DNA of 32,918 nt from Chloroflexota bacterium (GCA_013203045.1 JABMQN010000006.1:1-32918), one strand, 5' to 3'. Shown: positions 8,721 to 16,143, counted from the first letter of the stretch. The notes: a model not told the origin generated them from the sequence alone. Translations and numbers: made by a program.

Positions 8721-9545
8721 ATGGATGACAACGAGTACGGTTTCGTCAAAAAAAGAATCAATGACCTGCTCGATATTGACCTTGATAATTATAAGGAAAG
8801 GCAGATGCGTCGGCGATTGACTTCATATTTAGAGCGAGCCAATCCTCCGGATGTTGGTACCTTTTTCAACAATGTTGAAAAAGAAGAGAAAATGCTCCAG
8901 GAATTGAAAGATTTCCTGACAATCAATGTATCTGAGTTTTTCCGTGACGAGTATCAATTTGAGAAGCTGGAAACGGTGATTCTACCTGAACTTCTGGAAA
9001 ATAGAATGAAGATAAAGTTCTGGAGTGCCGGTTGCTCAATAGGGGCAGAACCTTACACATTAGCTATCATGATGGAAGAAGTGATGCCTGGTTTAGCTCA
9101 CACTATAGTAGCCACTGACTTGGATGAAACAATCTTAAAGCAAGCGAGGGCCGGAGGGCCATATGGACAACAAGATGTGAGAAACGTTAGTCCGGATCGG
9201 CTTGCCATGTATTTCAGGAATGAAGATGGAAAATACTGGGTGATTGACAAGATTAGAGATAAGGTTAATTTTAAACGTCATAACCTGCTGAGTGATCCAT
9301 ATGAACAAAACTGTGATCTAATACTGTGCCGCAACGTGGTGATATATTTTACTGATACAGCGAAATCGAAGATAAATAGAGGGTTTTGTAATTCCCTTAG
9401 AGAAGGGGGCATCCTGTTTATCGGTGGGAGCGAGATAATTTTTGACGCCGCACAGATTGGACTTGGGGTTGCGATACCATCGTTCTACCGAAGAGTACCA
9501 GCAGGCACATCACCCAAAACGGCAAAAATGGGACCCGCAAATTGA
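8721..9545 (+). CDS. cheR: CheR receptor glutamate methyltransferase
   Basis: A 274-residue CheR. The N-terminal helical domain (about 1-75) includes FLTINVSEFFRD, typical of the family. The SAM-binding motif is SAGCSIGAEPYTLAI (about 102-116), the acidic motif is ATDLDE, and the late motif is LCRNVVIYF. CheR uses S-adenosylmethionine to methylate receptor glutamates. The start could be GTG 8718, directly after the cheB stop, or ATG 8721; I prefer the ATG, with GGGAG about ten bases upstream. Length and motifs are normal, with no sign of damage. Confidence 0.95.
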   Translation: MDDNEYGFVKKRINDLLDIDLDNYKERQMRRRLTSYLERANPPDVGTFFNNVEKEEKMLQELKDFLTINVSEFFRDEYQFEKLETVILPELLENRMKIKFWSAGCSIGAEPYTLAIMMEEVMPGLAHTIVATDLDETILKQARAGGPYGQQDVRNVSPDRLAMYFRNEDGKYWVIDKIRDKVNFKRHNLLSDPYEQNCDLILCRNVVIYFTDTAKSKINRGFCNSLREGGILFIGGSEIIFDAAQIGLGVAIPSFYRRVPAGTSPKTAKMGPAN

Positions 9546-9573
9546 CAAGTGCAAAATAGGGGAGAGGAGCACA

Positions 9574-10671
9574 TTGAGACGAGTATCGCTTGAGAAAGCC
9601 AAAAGGGGAATGGAGATTGCCAGACCTGTACTGGATGTTCAGGGCAATATGTTACTAGCAGCAGGAATAGAATTGAGAGAAAAACATCTCGAGTTTCTTA
9701 AGGGGAAAGGGGTATATGAACTGCTGATTGAAGATCGTCGAGTTCCGGATTTGACCATCAAACCGCTTGTTAAGCCTGAGATGCAGAGAGAATCTATTGA
9801 AGCGATGCGAAGGTTGCTTAACATAAATCGTGACCCATCTGAGAAAAAGAATATGAAAGATCCCGAGATGTATGCCGCCAGAGTAGAAGTCGATAGACTG
9901 GGCTATGCTATTGTTCAGGCTGTATTGAGGTCTCCGTTAGGCGAGCCTGATCTCACGGGTAGCGGATCTCCGGCAGACTTTCATTTTGTTTTGCCAGTGC
10001 AAATCACGGCTCTGTCTATACTGCTGGCGAGGGAAGTTGGATTTGATAATAATGATGTATTGAATGTTGGTAGAGCTGCCATGCTGCAGAATATCGGATA
10101 CATCTGGACACCGCCTGAAATATGGCAGAACGATGAAACGTTATCAGAGGAAGATCAAAAGATATTTGAAAAGCATACCATACATGGATGTGAAGCGGTG
10201 CAACAACTGGATCGAACGCCTCCGGCAGTAGCAGAGGCTATTCTTCAACATCATGAGAGATGGGATGGCAGTGGATATCCGCATGGGATAAAGGGTTGGG
10301 ATATATCGCCAAATGCACAGATTATAGGTATGGCCGAAACCTATTACGAGGCGACGTCTGTCAGGAAGTCGCATGATGCGTATAAGCCTATGGATGCTTT
10401 CGAAAATGTCATGGCCTGTATGGGAGAATGGTTCGATCCTGAGCTGGTACAAGTATTTGCCAGAAGGGTTCCTGTTTATCCCAGTGGAATAATGGTGAAG
10501 TTGAGCACTCGGGAAGCAGGTATCATCACGGATGTTAATCTGGGACATGTTGGTAGACCTATGGTTAGAGTTTGTTATGATGTCAAGGGAAATCCAACAG
10601 ATACCTATGATATGGACCTTGCAGATACAGAACACCAGTTTAAATTAATATCGGAGATATTGGATATATAG
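9574..10671 (+). CDS. Degenerate HD-GYP-like protein in chemotaxis operon
   Basis: A 365-residue protein. The start is TTG 9574 with GGGGAGAGGAG just upstream; earlier in-frame starts would overlap cheR and lack a site. Residues 1-65 resemble the N-terminal domain often found before HD-GYP domains. The HD-GYP signature HHERWDGSGYP is intact at 226-236, and a mid-domain His remains in KHTIHG. The namesake HD pair is Q172-N173 (AMLQNIGY instead of LLHDIGK), the first metal His is not seen, and the late Asp motif reads MAETYYEAT. It is therefore probably inactive as a cyclic-di-GMP phosphodiesterase and may sense or scaffold instead (inference). A small beta domain ends the protein, as in other HD-GYP proteins. 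Confidence 0.8.
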   Translation: MRRVSLEKAKRGMEIARPVLDVQGNMLLAAGIELREKHLEFLKGKGVYELLIEDRRVPDLTIKPLVKPEMQRESIEAMRRLLNINRDPSEKKNMKDPEMYAARVEVDRLGYAIVQAVLRSPLGEPDLTGSGSPADFHFVLPVQITALSILLAREVGFDNNDVLNVGRAAMLQNIGYIWTPPEIWQNDETLSEEDQKIFEKHTIHGCEAVQQLDRTPPAVAEAILQHHERWDGSGYPHGIKGWDISPNAQIIGMAETYYEATSVRKSHDAYKPMDAFENVMACMGEWFDPELVQVFARRVPVYPSGIMVKLSTREAGIITDVNLGHVGRPMVRVCYDVKGNPTDTYDMDLADTEHQFKLISEILDI

Positions 10672-10687
10672 ACAAGAGAGTTGAAAA

Positions 10688-11605
10688 ATGGCAGAGGATA
10701 CACTATCGCAGGCGGCAATAGATGCCTTGTTGGCCGGGAATGATTCTCCTGAGCCGGAAAAACCTGCGGAACCTCCAAAACAGGAAGCACCTCCACCGCC
10801 ACTACCGGAACCGGAGCCGGAGCCGACACCAGCTCCACCTCCAGAACCGGAACCAGTGGTAGAGGCGGTACCCGAACCTGTATCAGAGCCAGATCCAGTA
10901 CCTGTTGCTGCGCCTGAACCAGCACCGGAGCCAGCTCCAGTACACGTTGCTGCGCCTGAACCAGCACCGGAGCCAGCTCCAGTACCTGTTGCTGCGTCCG
11001 AACCTGTACCGGAACCAGCTTCTGCACTTTCACCAGTAACGCAGACAACACCATCGCCAGTATCACCGGTTATGTCTCAGGATGAAATGACCAACTTGAC
11101 AGATCGAATCAAAAAGGCTGAGGAGTCATTGGCCAATGTTGCAAACAAAACGGGATCTGGGACTGAGATGGCGAATCGTTTGGAAGCGTTAGAGAGCTCA
11201 GTTCTTGCAATCTGCCAGATGCAGCAGGATGTTCATTCTGATCCAGCTATAGAAAAAATACCGCAGCTAGAGAAGCAGTTGGCAACGAAGATACCTGAGT
11301 TGGAACGAGAATTAGCAACAATGAATGCATCAATAACTGAACTCTCTGCCCAGTTGCAGACGGCACTAAACGAGATGAAAGAGACTGCCAGGAAAATAAA
11401 TGATGCCATGCAAGGCACAAAGGGAACATGGGGGTACGATATCCATAGGACTTATGAATGTCAGCATTGCGGTTCTAAAGGCAACGTTGTTGGTCTGGTG
11501 AAATGCAGTGAATGTGGTGATGAAGATTGGTGGGGATGGTGGCCACCTGAATTCGAGGAAGATATCGAACTCTCAAAATCCTCCAAGCGGGATAAGGGTA
11601 ATTAA
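10688..11605 (+). CDS. Proline-rich zinc-ribbon protein with FliM-type CheY-P-binding N-terminus
   Basis: A 305-residue soluble protein of no named family that I know. Residues 6-17 read LSQAAIDALLAG, nearly the same as the FliM/FliY N-terminal peptide (LSQ-x-EIDALL) that binds CheY-P. A Pro/Glu/Ala-rich linker follows (about 19-125), containing a 14-residue tandem repeat. Next is a coiled coil (about 135-240), then a zinc ribbon with C258, C261, C273 and C276, and the aromatic end DWWGWWPPE. The ribbon is paralogous to the one at 12333-13781. There is no membrane segment. Start ATG 10688, 16 bases after the HD-GYP-like gene. Inferred role: a CheY-P-binding adaptor linking chemotaxis to an unknown target. 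Confidence 0.85.
   Translation: MAEDTLSQAAIDALLAGNDSPEPEKPAEPPKQEAPPPPLPEPEPEPTPAPPPEPEPVVEAVPEPVSEPDPVPVAAPEPAPEPAPVHVAAPEPAPEPAPVPVAASEPVPEPASALSPVTQTTPSPVSPVMSQDEMTNLTDRIKKAEESLANVANKTGSGTEMANRLEALESSVLAICQMQQDVHSDPAIEKIPQLEKQLATKIPELERELATMNASITELSAQLQTALNEMKETARKINDAMQGTKGTWGYDIHRTYECQHCGSKGNVVGLVKCSECGDEDWWGWWPPEFEEDIELSKSSKRDKGN
10904..11020 (+). repeat. 42-bp tandem repeat in the proline-rich linker
   Basis: Two copies with a 42-base period (10904-10945, 10946-10987), almost base-identical, and a diverged partial third copy from 10988. They encode VAAPEPAPEPAPV(H/P). A period of 14 codons keeps the frame. The near identity implies recent slippage or unequal crossing, so linker length may vary between strains. 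Confidence 0.8.
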
Positions 11606-11728
11606 AAGCCATAGAAATGGAAGTAACAACACTGGTGGAAAGACCTTACCTTGGATGATGATAAATGTCGATAATGAGACTTTTCAACAACTGCATAGCA
11701 ACTCTGGCCACAAAGCAGGGTCCTGATA

Positions 11729-12250
11729 ATGAAAAGCATGCTTGGCGCAAGGAAAGAGCGCAGAACCAGGATAATAAAACGACTGGCATTATGCTCGTTG
11801 ATTCTTTTTATAGCCGGTGGAGGTCTGGGATACATAATCAGTATAGATCCTGAGAAGAGTACAAAACCCCTGGATATTGTTCGGGGAACCGGTACGGACC
11901 CGGAGGAGTTTCAGTTGGTTTTCAATGGACCGAGCGAATTAGAAGTGAAATGGGATGAAGTAATGGGGCACGCATTATCGTGCACGCAGATATCCGGGTG
12001 GATACGTAATAATTCAACGAAGGACAGTGTGAGATTCAAAAGTATCGCTTGCCGTGTAAGGAATAATGGTGGGGACATTATATGGGATAATCCTGATATT
12101 GAATTTTTAGATAGATATGGTCCCGGACAGTACGAAAAGTTCATGCTGGAGCCGAATGAATATATTGACTTCATAGTTTTTCCGCTGTGCACCACAGAGG
12201 CCAGTTCTTTTGAACTGGTAATTGTGGATGCTGAAGTGATAGGAAGATAG
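11729..12250 (+). CDS. Membrane-anchored protein of unknown function
   Basis: A 173-residue protein. A basic N-terminus (RKERRTRIIKR) is followed by one hydrophobic segment (about 18-37, LALCSLILFIAGGGLGYII), giving an inside-basic signal-anchor. The rest (about 40-173) is predicted outside the membrane and looks beta-rich, with a segment (GWIRNNSTKDSVRFKSIACRV) like small Ig-like or FxLYD-type domains that carry 'non-identical residues in extracellular beta folds'. That resemblance is weak. It lies between the two zinc-ribbon genes, with a 123-base gap before it and 82 after. An alternative start is ATG 11738. The ribosome site is weak. Confidence 0.65.
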   Translation: MKSMLGARKERRTRIIKRLALCSLILFIAGGGLGYIISIDPEKSTKPLDIVRGTGTDPEEFQLVFNGPSELEVKWDEVMGHALSCTQISGWIRNNSTKDSVRFKSIACRVRNNGGDIIWDNPDIEFLDRYGPGQYEKFMLEPNEYIDFIVFPLCTTEASSFELVIVDAEVIGR

Positions 12251-12332
12251 AAGTAAACATAAAAGTGACAATGGAAACTCGCAAGCATCTAACCATGAAT
12301 AATAGGGGCCCTCGCGGAGGGAAACGATAGCA

Positions 12333-13781
12333 ATGGAAATAAGCATTATATCTGCTGCTCTGTTCATCGTGATGATCCTGTTGCTGTTGGTGGTTTATGA
12401 TTCCAACGCAACAATGCAGGCGATCGTGGGAAAAATCAGAAAATCGCGCAAAAAAGATGCAGGCGAAAGTCACCAGGAGGTGATCATGGCAGAAGAACAA
12501 ATAGCAGGGATGATAGACCAACAGGTCTCGGGTATGGAAGTCCAGCAACCGATTGCTGTAGAAGTGCCTCAACCAACTATGGTAGAGAGTCAGCAACCCC
12601 AGTCTCAACAGGTTTCAGGTCAACAAGTACAAGTAACCGGGTATCAGGAGACCATAGATGTACCGTCAGATGATTATGTGGTAAGGATTGTAAAATCTGT
12701 TGGAGTAAAAGAATGGTATATGGGTGCCATTAAAAAATTGTTCCGGAAGGCTAATAAGAAGGAGACGAAGCGGGAAAACCGTGTGGAACGCCCGGTGCAA
12801 GCTGAAACCGTCCCACAGGAGTCGACATCGCCGGTAATCAGTAACTTGCAGGATGCAATTGCAGATTTGACATATCGTGTAATGCAGGCTGAAGCAGCCA
12901 TGGGCAAGATTGGACAACTTGAGGGAGATATTACAAAAACCGGTGAGGAAACTGAGATGGTTGCTGAGGAAATGAGGGATATCCTGGGGACAATACGAAT
13001 TTCAATAGATGGACTGGACGGTAAAATAAACCAGGTAAGCTCAGAAGTACAGCAGCTACAAGAATCGAAAGATAACGAACTGGAGACACAAGCAACTACC
13101 CTGGCAGATGTTGCTGTGGACGAAGAAACAAAGCAAAAAATAAAGAGATTGCAGGAAGCGGTCGCGGACATGACCGATACTATAGAAGCAATGCCAGAGG
13201 AAATCCGAACTGCTGTGACCAATTCTCAGAGTGCTATCATAGCTTCGCAGGGAAATAGTGAACGGCTGGAGATAATTTGGGATAATTTGCAATCAACCCC
13301 TGGATTTGGTGCCAGGAAAACATTCCGATGTGAATCTTGTGGTTCGCATGGATATATAGCCAGCCAGGTTTCATGCAGTAAATGCGGAACATCGAGCTGG
13401 TTTGGGTGGTGGCCGTCTTACGAGGAAATGCAAGAGATGGAAGCAAACGCAACCGCTCACTCACACGATAGCACAGAACAAGAAGAAATCACAGAAATGG
13501 CCGAAATGTTTGGGTCAGATGAAAGTGTAGCCGAGGTGGCTGAGGTACAGGACTTGCCAGATATAGATGAAAACCCTGAAATACCTGATATTGACGAACT
13601 GGCCAAGATGATCGAAGATGCGGGCATAGCTAACGAAACTGAAGAAACCGAATCAATGGAATCTGTGGAATTGCCGGAAACGACTGAGGTACTTGAATCG
13701 GTTGATACGGCTGAGGTTGAAGAGGCCCCAAAACCAAAAGCGAAGCCCAAGAGAACGACAAAGAAGGCCAAAAAGAAATAG
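12333..13781 (+). CDS. Membrane-anchored coiled-coil zinc-ribbon protein
   Basis: A 482-residue protein. Its parts in order are: one N-terminal membrane segment (about 5-22), a basic patch, a Gln/Val-rich linker (about 52-105), a basic stretch (about 125-150), a long coiled coil (about 165-320), a zinc ribbon with C333, C336, C348, C351 and the end SSWFGWWPS, a very acidic region (about 365-460), and a basic Pro/Lys tail (KPKAKPKRTTKKAKKK). The ribbon matches that of 10688-11605 (CGSxG, CSxCG, WxGWWP), so the two are paralogous at that domain. The tail matches the CheW tail. An in-frame ATG at 12486 has a far better ribosome site than the first ATG. Function unknown; its place next to the che genes suggests a signalling or envelope role. 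Confidence 0.82.
   Translation: MEISIISAALFIVMILLLLVVYDSNATMQAIVGKIRKSRKKDAGESHQEVIMAEEQIAGMIDQQVSGMEVQQPIAVEVPQPTMVESQQPQSQQVSGQQVQVTGYQETIDVPSDDYVVRIVKSVGVKEWYMGAIKKLFRKANKKETKRENRVERPVQAETVPQESTSPVISNLQDAIADLTYRVMQAEAAMGKIGQLEGDITKTGEETEMVAEEMRDILGTIRISIDGLDGKINQVSSEVQQLQESKDNELETQATTLADVAVDEETKQKIKRLQEAVADMTDTIEAMPEEIRTAVTNSQSAIIASQGNSERLEIIWDNLQSTPGFGARKTFRCESCGSHGYIASQVSCSKCGTSSWFGWWPSYEEMQEMEANATAHSHDSTEQEEITEMAEMFGSDESVAEVAEVQDLPDIDENPEIPDIDELAKMIEDAGIANETEETESMESVELPETTEVLESVDTAEVEEAPKPKAKPKRTTKKAKKK
12475..12488 (+). promoter_or_regulatory. Internal near-complete Shine-Dalgarno and ATG
   Basis: AGGAGGTGATC at 12475-12485 is complementary over 11 bases to the usual bacterial 16S 3' end (GATCACCTCCT) and directly precedes an in-frame ATG at 12486. 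Starting here makes a 431-residue protein without the membrane segment. The site at the first ATG (GGAGGG, 12 bases away) is weaker. Confidence 0.75.
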
Positions 13782-13849
13782 ACTAATATCTATTTGTTAT
13801 TGTAGCTGTGACTAACCCGTGAAAGCACAATTCACATGGTTGATCCAAA

Positions 13850-13865
13850 AGGGTTGAAGAACCCT
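13850..13865 (-). terminator. Intrinsic terminator after the gene at 13867-14235
   Basis: On the minus strand AGGGTT-CTTC-AACCCT forms a six-pair hairpin followed by TTTT (13846-13849 on the plus strand AAAA). It begins one base after the stop codon of the minus-strand gene. It also lies between convergent genes. Confidence 0.65.
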
Positions 13866-13866
13866 A

Positions 13867-14235
13867 CTAAGTTCCCTCAAGTTCCTCGATCTCTTCATTT
13901 GCCTGGGCAATAAGGTTATCCAGATCAGTCTGAAGATCCTTGCTTAAGTCCTGATACTGCCCAACCAGGCTCTCTGCGAATTCGGTAAATGCTTCCTTAC
14001 GGGCGTTAGCACGCTCGAGGTCAGGGTTCTTTTGGAAAGAGGCAATATCTTCGATAATTGCACAGTAGCTGGCTTCAAGGCGTTTGCCTGCTTCTTCCAC
14101 ATCTGCGGTGTTAAATTCACCCGAGGGGTCGCCTGCTTCACCACTTACATCTCCAAGTGGAAAAGACCCAGTTACACTGAGGATGAACGAAACAACGATT
14201 GTGATAACGCTTAATGTGATGCTAGCTCCAACCAT
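13867..14235 (-). CDS. Small membrane-anchored helical protein, unknown
   Basis: 122 residues. One hydrophobic N-terminal segment (about 3-24, GASITLSVITIVVSFILSVTG) is followed by an acidic linker and two probable amphipathic helices (about 45-120). No family is recognised. The start is ATG 14235, with GAGG nine bases upstream; an upstream in-frame TTG at 14241 is less likely. It is convergent with the zinc-ribbon gene, has its own terminator and has two direct repeats upstream. The single-pass anchor with a helical tail resembles small envelope or scaffold proteins, but nothing more can be said. Confidence 0.65.
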   Translation of the reverse strand: MVGASITLSVITIVVSFILSVTGSFPLGDVSGEAGDPSGEFNTADVEEAGKRLEASYCAIIEDIASFQKNPDLERANARKEAFTEFAESLVGQYQDLSKDLQTDLDNLIAQANEEIEELEGT

Positions 14236-14281
14236 AGTCAATTACCTCAACTATAGGCTAGCATCGGGAAGTAAAGGATCA

Positions 14282-14326
14282 GGTTAATGGCTGGTTAGAA
14301 ATGGTCAATATTGGGTTAGAAATAGT
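14282..14326. repeat. Direct repeats upstream of the small membrane-protein gene
   Basis: GGTTAGAAATGGT (14293-14305) and GGTTAGAAATAGT (14314-14326) match at 12 of 13 bases and are 21 bases apart, which is two helical turns. A partial copy, GGTTAATGGC, starts at 14282, one further turn away. They lie just upstream of the start at 14235, so they may be an operator. Confidence 0.4.
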
Positions 14327-14382
14327 AACAAAATGGTAAAAGGAAGGTAAATATTAAGGGCAGTGGGCTTAAAGAGAGGATA

Positions 14383-14961
14383 CTATATTGTGACTACGGC
14401 CCAGATCAAGACTATCCCGGCGGCGACGTATGATGCCATAGATATGGCCCGCATGATCCGATGACGATAAAACTCGGGGGACTCTTTTTTGAGGGTTGCC
14501 CAGTAATTGATCTGGAATATGCGTTGTTGGGCTGCTTTCCATATAACAAGATCTGAGGGCTCTTTTTCCAAGATGGCCTTGTGGACTGCCGTTCGAAGAA
14601 GGGAAGCTGAATATAAGTCGACAACCGCTGCAAATAAGAGTAGTGCCATTCCGATTGTGAACTTCATCAACTCGACATTATCGTCCTCTATCGCGAGGTC
14701 GATACTCCACATGGCGATAAGAGAAATGGCAGAGAAACCAAATGCCAGAGAGGCTAACATGCTGCGTGAATGCTCTGCCTCCAGGATTTCAGATCCCTTG
14801 GTAGATGTCTGCATGTGATCTGTAATCAGTCCCAGAGCTGCTTCAACCCGCTCTAGACGATCCGCAGCGTCTTGAGACTTCTGGCCTTCAGGGCTGGAAG
14901 CCTGAGGTTCGGATGATAATGAAGTGTCCCCACTGTTATTGGGAGCAGGTTCATTTTTCAT
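14383..14961 (-). CDS. Three-helix membrane protein, unknown function
   Basis: 192 residues. A soluble Ser/Pro/Gln-rich N-terminus (about 1-60) leads to three membrane segments (about 68-86, 98-122 and 172-192), with a basic cytoplasmic loop between the second and third. No known family is recognised. The start is ATG 14961; there is no ribosome site because an extended -10 promoter (TGGTATAAT) ends seven bases before the ATG, so the mRNA is probably leaderless. It lies alone on the minus strand upstream of the other small membrane protein. Confidence 0.7.
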   Translation of the reverse strand: MKNEPAPNNSGDTSLSSEPQASSPEGQKSQDAADRLERVEAALGLITDHMQTSTKGSEILEAEHSRSMLASLAFGFSAISLIAMWSIDLAIEDDNVELMKFTIGMALLLFAAVVDLYSASLLRTAVHKAILEKEPSDLVIWKAAQQRIFQINYWATLKKESPEFYRHRIMRAISMASYVAAGIVLIWAVVTI

Positions 14962-14968
14962 TTGGTGT

Positions 14969-14977
14969 ATTATACCA
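14969..14977 (-). promoter_or_regulatory. Extended -10 promoter giving a leaderless mRNA
   Basis: On the minus strand TGGTATAAT is a consensus extended -10 element, and its last base is seven bases before the A of the ATG at 14961. Transcription should begin at or next to the start codon. No consensus -35 was found, which is usual for extended -10 promoters. Confidence 0.6.
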
Positions 14978-15131
14978 CAGGAGTCAATCGACTAGATACG
15001 CACAATAAACATTATTTCCGGATGTACCTCGGGATTGCATGTGGAGATTTAATAGGGATATCCCTCGCGCAAAACAGGGGTTAACGTGTCAATTATGAGG
15101 GCGTACACACTGTTCCCTCGCAGCATAACCG

Positions 15132-15145
15132 ATTATCATGATAAT
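15132..15145. promoter_or_regulatory. Perfect 14-bp palindrome (possible operator)
   Basis: ATTATCATGATAAT reads the same on both strands. It lies in the 277-base divergent gap between the genes at 14961 (minus) and 15239 (plus), about 95 bases before the latter. The bases GATAAT/ATTATC recall Fur-type half sites, but the spacing is not that of a Fur box. The rest of the gap shows no gene. Confidence 0.4.
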
Positions 15146-15238
15146 GTGGATAAAATTTGGAAGCTACTAACATCTGAATTCAGAGGATATCTGCATTGTA
15201 AAGCATTTGCACTTTGAAGTCGTTAGTGTAGCTATTTC

Positions 15239-15481
15239 ATGATAAACCAAAACTGCATGGAGAGTGGCGAAGCAATGATGAAAGTATGGGGCATGATTTC
15301 TGTTGAAGATGAAAAGGCAGGGTTTGATGTTGTATTGGATGAGGACTGGTATGTAGTTCTTATTGAAAAGGGCGAAACGCGTGCCCGTTTTGATCCGCGT
15401 GATTATACTGCTACAGAGTTGTTGATGGAGCTTGAGGATATACTAGCGAAGATACGAGGAGAATCAAAAATAGCCTGCTGA
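15239..15481 (+). CDS. Small hypothetical protein
   Basis: Up to 80 residues. The compact part starts at MKVWGMISVEDEKAGFDV and runs through a beta-rich stretch (WYVVLIEKGETRARFDP) into an amphipathic helix (ATELLMELEDILAKIRG). I do not recognise a family; the shape is like small alpha/beta housekeeping proteins of about 65-70 residues. The longest start is ATG 15239. ATG 15275 is an equally good or better choice, because GGAGAG lies about ten bases before it and the first 12 residues look unstructured. It is alone on the plus strand, followed by a bidirectional terminator. Confidence 0.55.
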   Translation: MINQNCMESGEAMMKVWGMISVEDEKAGFDVVLDEDWYVVLIEKGETRARFDPRDYTATELLMELEDILAKIRGESKIAC

Positions 15482-15532
15482 ATAATATAACACAGCTAGA
15501 GAAAATTATATGACCGCATGCATCACTGAAAA

Positions 15533-15560
15533 AAGCGGCGGGGTTTTAAGCCCCGCCTTT
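15533..15560. terminator. Bidirectional intrinsic terminator overlapping a stop codon
   Basis: GGCGGGG (15537-15543), a seven-base loop, then CCCCGCC (15551-15557) and TTT on the plus strand. On the minus strand the hairpin is followed by TTTTTT after GC. It serves the plus-strand gene ending at 15481 and the minus-strand gene whose stop is 15546-15548. The minus stem begins inside the last codons (KGGA) of that gene. Confidence 0.85.
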
Positions 15561-16121
15561 GTGTTTTCCGAGCAGATCAGTTACTGAACCCACTGAGCGC
15601 TCCTCCAATTCGATATTGAGTGGAACCAACACTCGGGCAATCATTCCCCAGTATGCAATGGATATAGTCAGCTCTACAATACTCCGTTCGCTCAGATATT
15701 GTTGCAATGCTGCAAACGTATCGTCCTCAACAGCGACACCTATTGTCACCTCATCAGTATACTGAAGTACAGCCCGTTCCTCATCAGAAAAAGACCCTGA
15801 ACTTTTCCATTGATGGATTTCATCAATTTGCTGCGAATTGATCCCGACTTCAGTTGCGATAGGAACGTGTTGATTCCATTCATATTCGCTCCCGGCAAGA
15901 TTGGCAATGCGTAGAATGGCTAATTCACGTATTTGAGAGGGAAGTTCAGCGTGATTTAAAAGCACATTCCCCAATTTGATGAAACTGGATATAGTTGAAG
16001 GGCTGTGTCCAACGGCCCTGTAAAGATTCAAAACAGTAGCGCCGTTATTTTCGATCTTTTCAAATAATTCCCTGGTTTTTGGTGGGGCTTCATCATTGGT
16101 AAGTAGTCGAACACGGGCCAT
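15546..16121 (-). CDS. Carboxymuconolactone decarboxylase / AhpD-like family protein
   Basis: 191 residues with the CMD fold signature ELAILRIANLAGSEYEWNQHV, and a later His-free ISIAYWGMIARVL helix. AhpD members use CxxC in the central helix; here it is SEYEW, with no Cys, so this is the 4-carboxymuconolactone-decarboxylase type and not a peroxidase partner. The substrate is unknown. The start is ATG 16121, six bases after GGAGG; two in-frame starts further up (16133, 16136) lie before that site and are less likely. The last codons form part of a terminator stem. It follows the transglutaminase-like gene by 22 bases, so they may share a transcript. Confidence 0.85.
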   Translation of the reverse strand: MARVRLLTNDEAPPKTRELFEKIENNGATVLNLYRAVGHSPSTISSFIKLGNVLLNHAELPSQIRELAILRIANLAGSEYEWNQHVPIATEVGINSQQIDEIHQWKSSGSFSDEERAVLQYTDEVTIGVAVEDDTFAALQQYLSERSIVELTISIAYWGMIARVLVPLNIELEERSVGSVTDLLGKHKGGA

Positions 16122-16143
16122 AGTAGCCTCCATCAAAGTTATA

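Noticed and set aside
10605..11066. 153-codon open frame antisense to the proline-rich protein
   Set aside because: Its Val/Pro/Gln repeats come from the same 42-bp repeats read backward; the sense frame has a start, context and domains.
12171..12608. 145-codon open frame antisense to the start of the membrane zinc-ribbon gene
   Set aside because: His/Leu/Tyr-rich shadow frame with no start context.
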